A stretch of DNA of 64,000 nt from Sarcophilus harrisii (Eukaryota; Chordata; Mammalia; Dasyuromorphia; Dasyuridae), in NCBI RefSeq assembly GCF_902635505.1, contig NC_045432.1, forward strand, positions 76,807,051 through 76,871,050, in the 5' to 3' direction. The translations under genes and the position numbers were made by a program. The notes under the pieces were generated by a model, which saw only the letters and a list, made by a program, of their open reading frames with translations, was not told the origin of the DNA and made no database searches. Within the stretch, counting starts at the first letter, position 1; each line of letters begins with the position of its first letter. Shown piece after piece: positions 63,910 through 64,000 of this stretch.

Positions 63910-64000
63910 CCATTGCATTCTTTTAGTTACATCTTCTATAGTCTCTTAAATCCACACTGCTTAATGAGTTTCCTGTGCATCCACATCATGTCCTTTAAAC

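Noticed and set aside
1-64000. Retroviral or other LTR elements
   Set aside because: No paired long terminal repeats, primer-binding-site layout or recognisable retroviral coding stretch was noticed. Diverged solitary LTRs could be missed without a library search.

Overview
The window looks like marsupial nuclear DNA. The interspersed repeats suggest this: many copies of a short tRNA-derived, poly(A)-tailed SINE of the WSINE1/SINE1 type, marsupial-type L1, abundant L2 and MIR, CR1/L3 remnants, a MAR1-type CORE-SINE and short hAT elements. I cannot name the species. No prokaryotic, viral or organellar signature was seen, and I recognise no LTR element.

Layout. A GC-rich, CpG-dense island fills about 590-3420. 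It carries a plausible non-coding first exon on the + strand that ends at a strong splice donor (TAG|GTGAGT, donor G at 1595). I cannot name the gene. The other ~60 kb reads like one long first intron or intergenic DNA. No reading frame has the splice sites, codon structure or recognisable domain of a host coding exon. Most long open frames are GC-island noise, low-complexity tracts or LINE remnants.

From 5.7 to 34 kb, old repeats alternate with single-copy DNA: SINEs, MIR, L2, CR1/L3, 5'-truncated L1 tails and microsatellites. Two local rearrangements stand out: a ~300-bp unit present three times in tandem (10355-11259), and a SINE-plus-flank module duplicated 1.8 kb apart (24.8 and 26.6 kb). 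From 34 to 42 kb there are two large + strand L2 copies, one holding a hAT element with perfect 8-bp target duplications, and L1 fragments. From 48.7 to 53.9 kb lies the largest element, an L1 on the - strand that keeps its YY1-bearing 5' end, ORF1, endonuclease and reverse-transcriptase regions. It is itself invaded by an 81-bp L1 tail with a perfect 18-bp target duplication, a MIR, a SINE and an unclassified 190-bp block. From 54.3 to 64 kb there are L2 and L1 copies, a ~690-bp AT-rich minisatellite and further SINEs.

Nearly every L1 piece (14 of 15 counted) lies on the - strand. That is the pattern expected inside an intron of a + strand gene, and it agrees with the promoter call. Several repeat-free, AT-rich blocks (about 28.9, 45.7, 56.6 and 57.7 kb) look like candidate conserved regulatory elements, but no alignment was possible here. 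I found no convincing new biological system. The best second looks are the start-stop uORF in exon 1, the paired TCF/LEF-like palindrome, the SINE foldback, the tandem triplication and the nested insertions.
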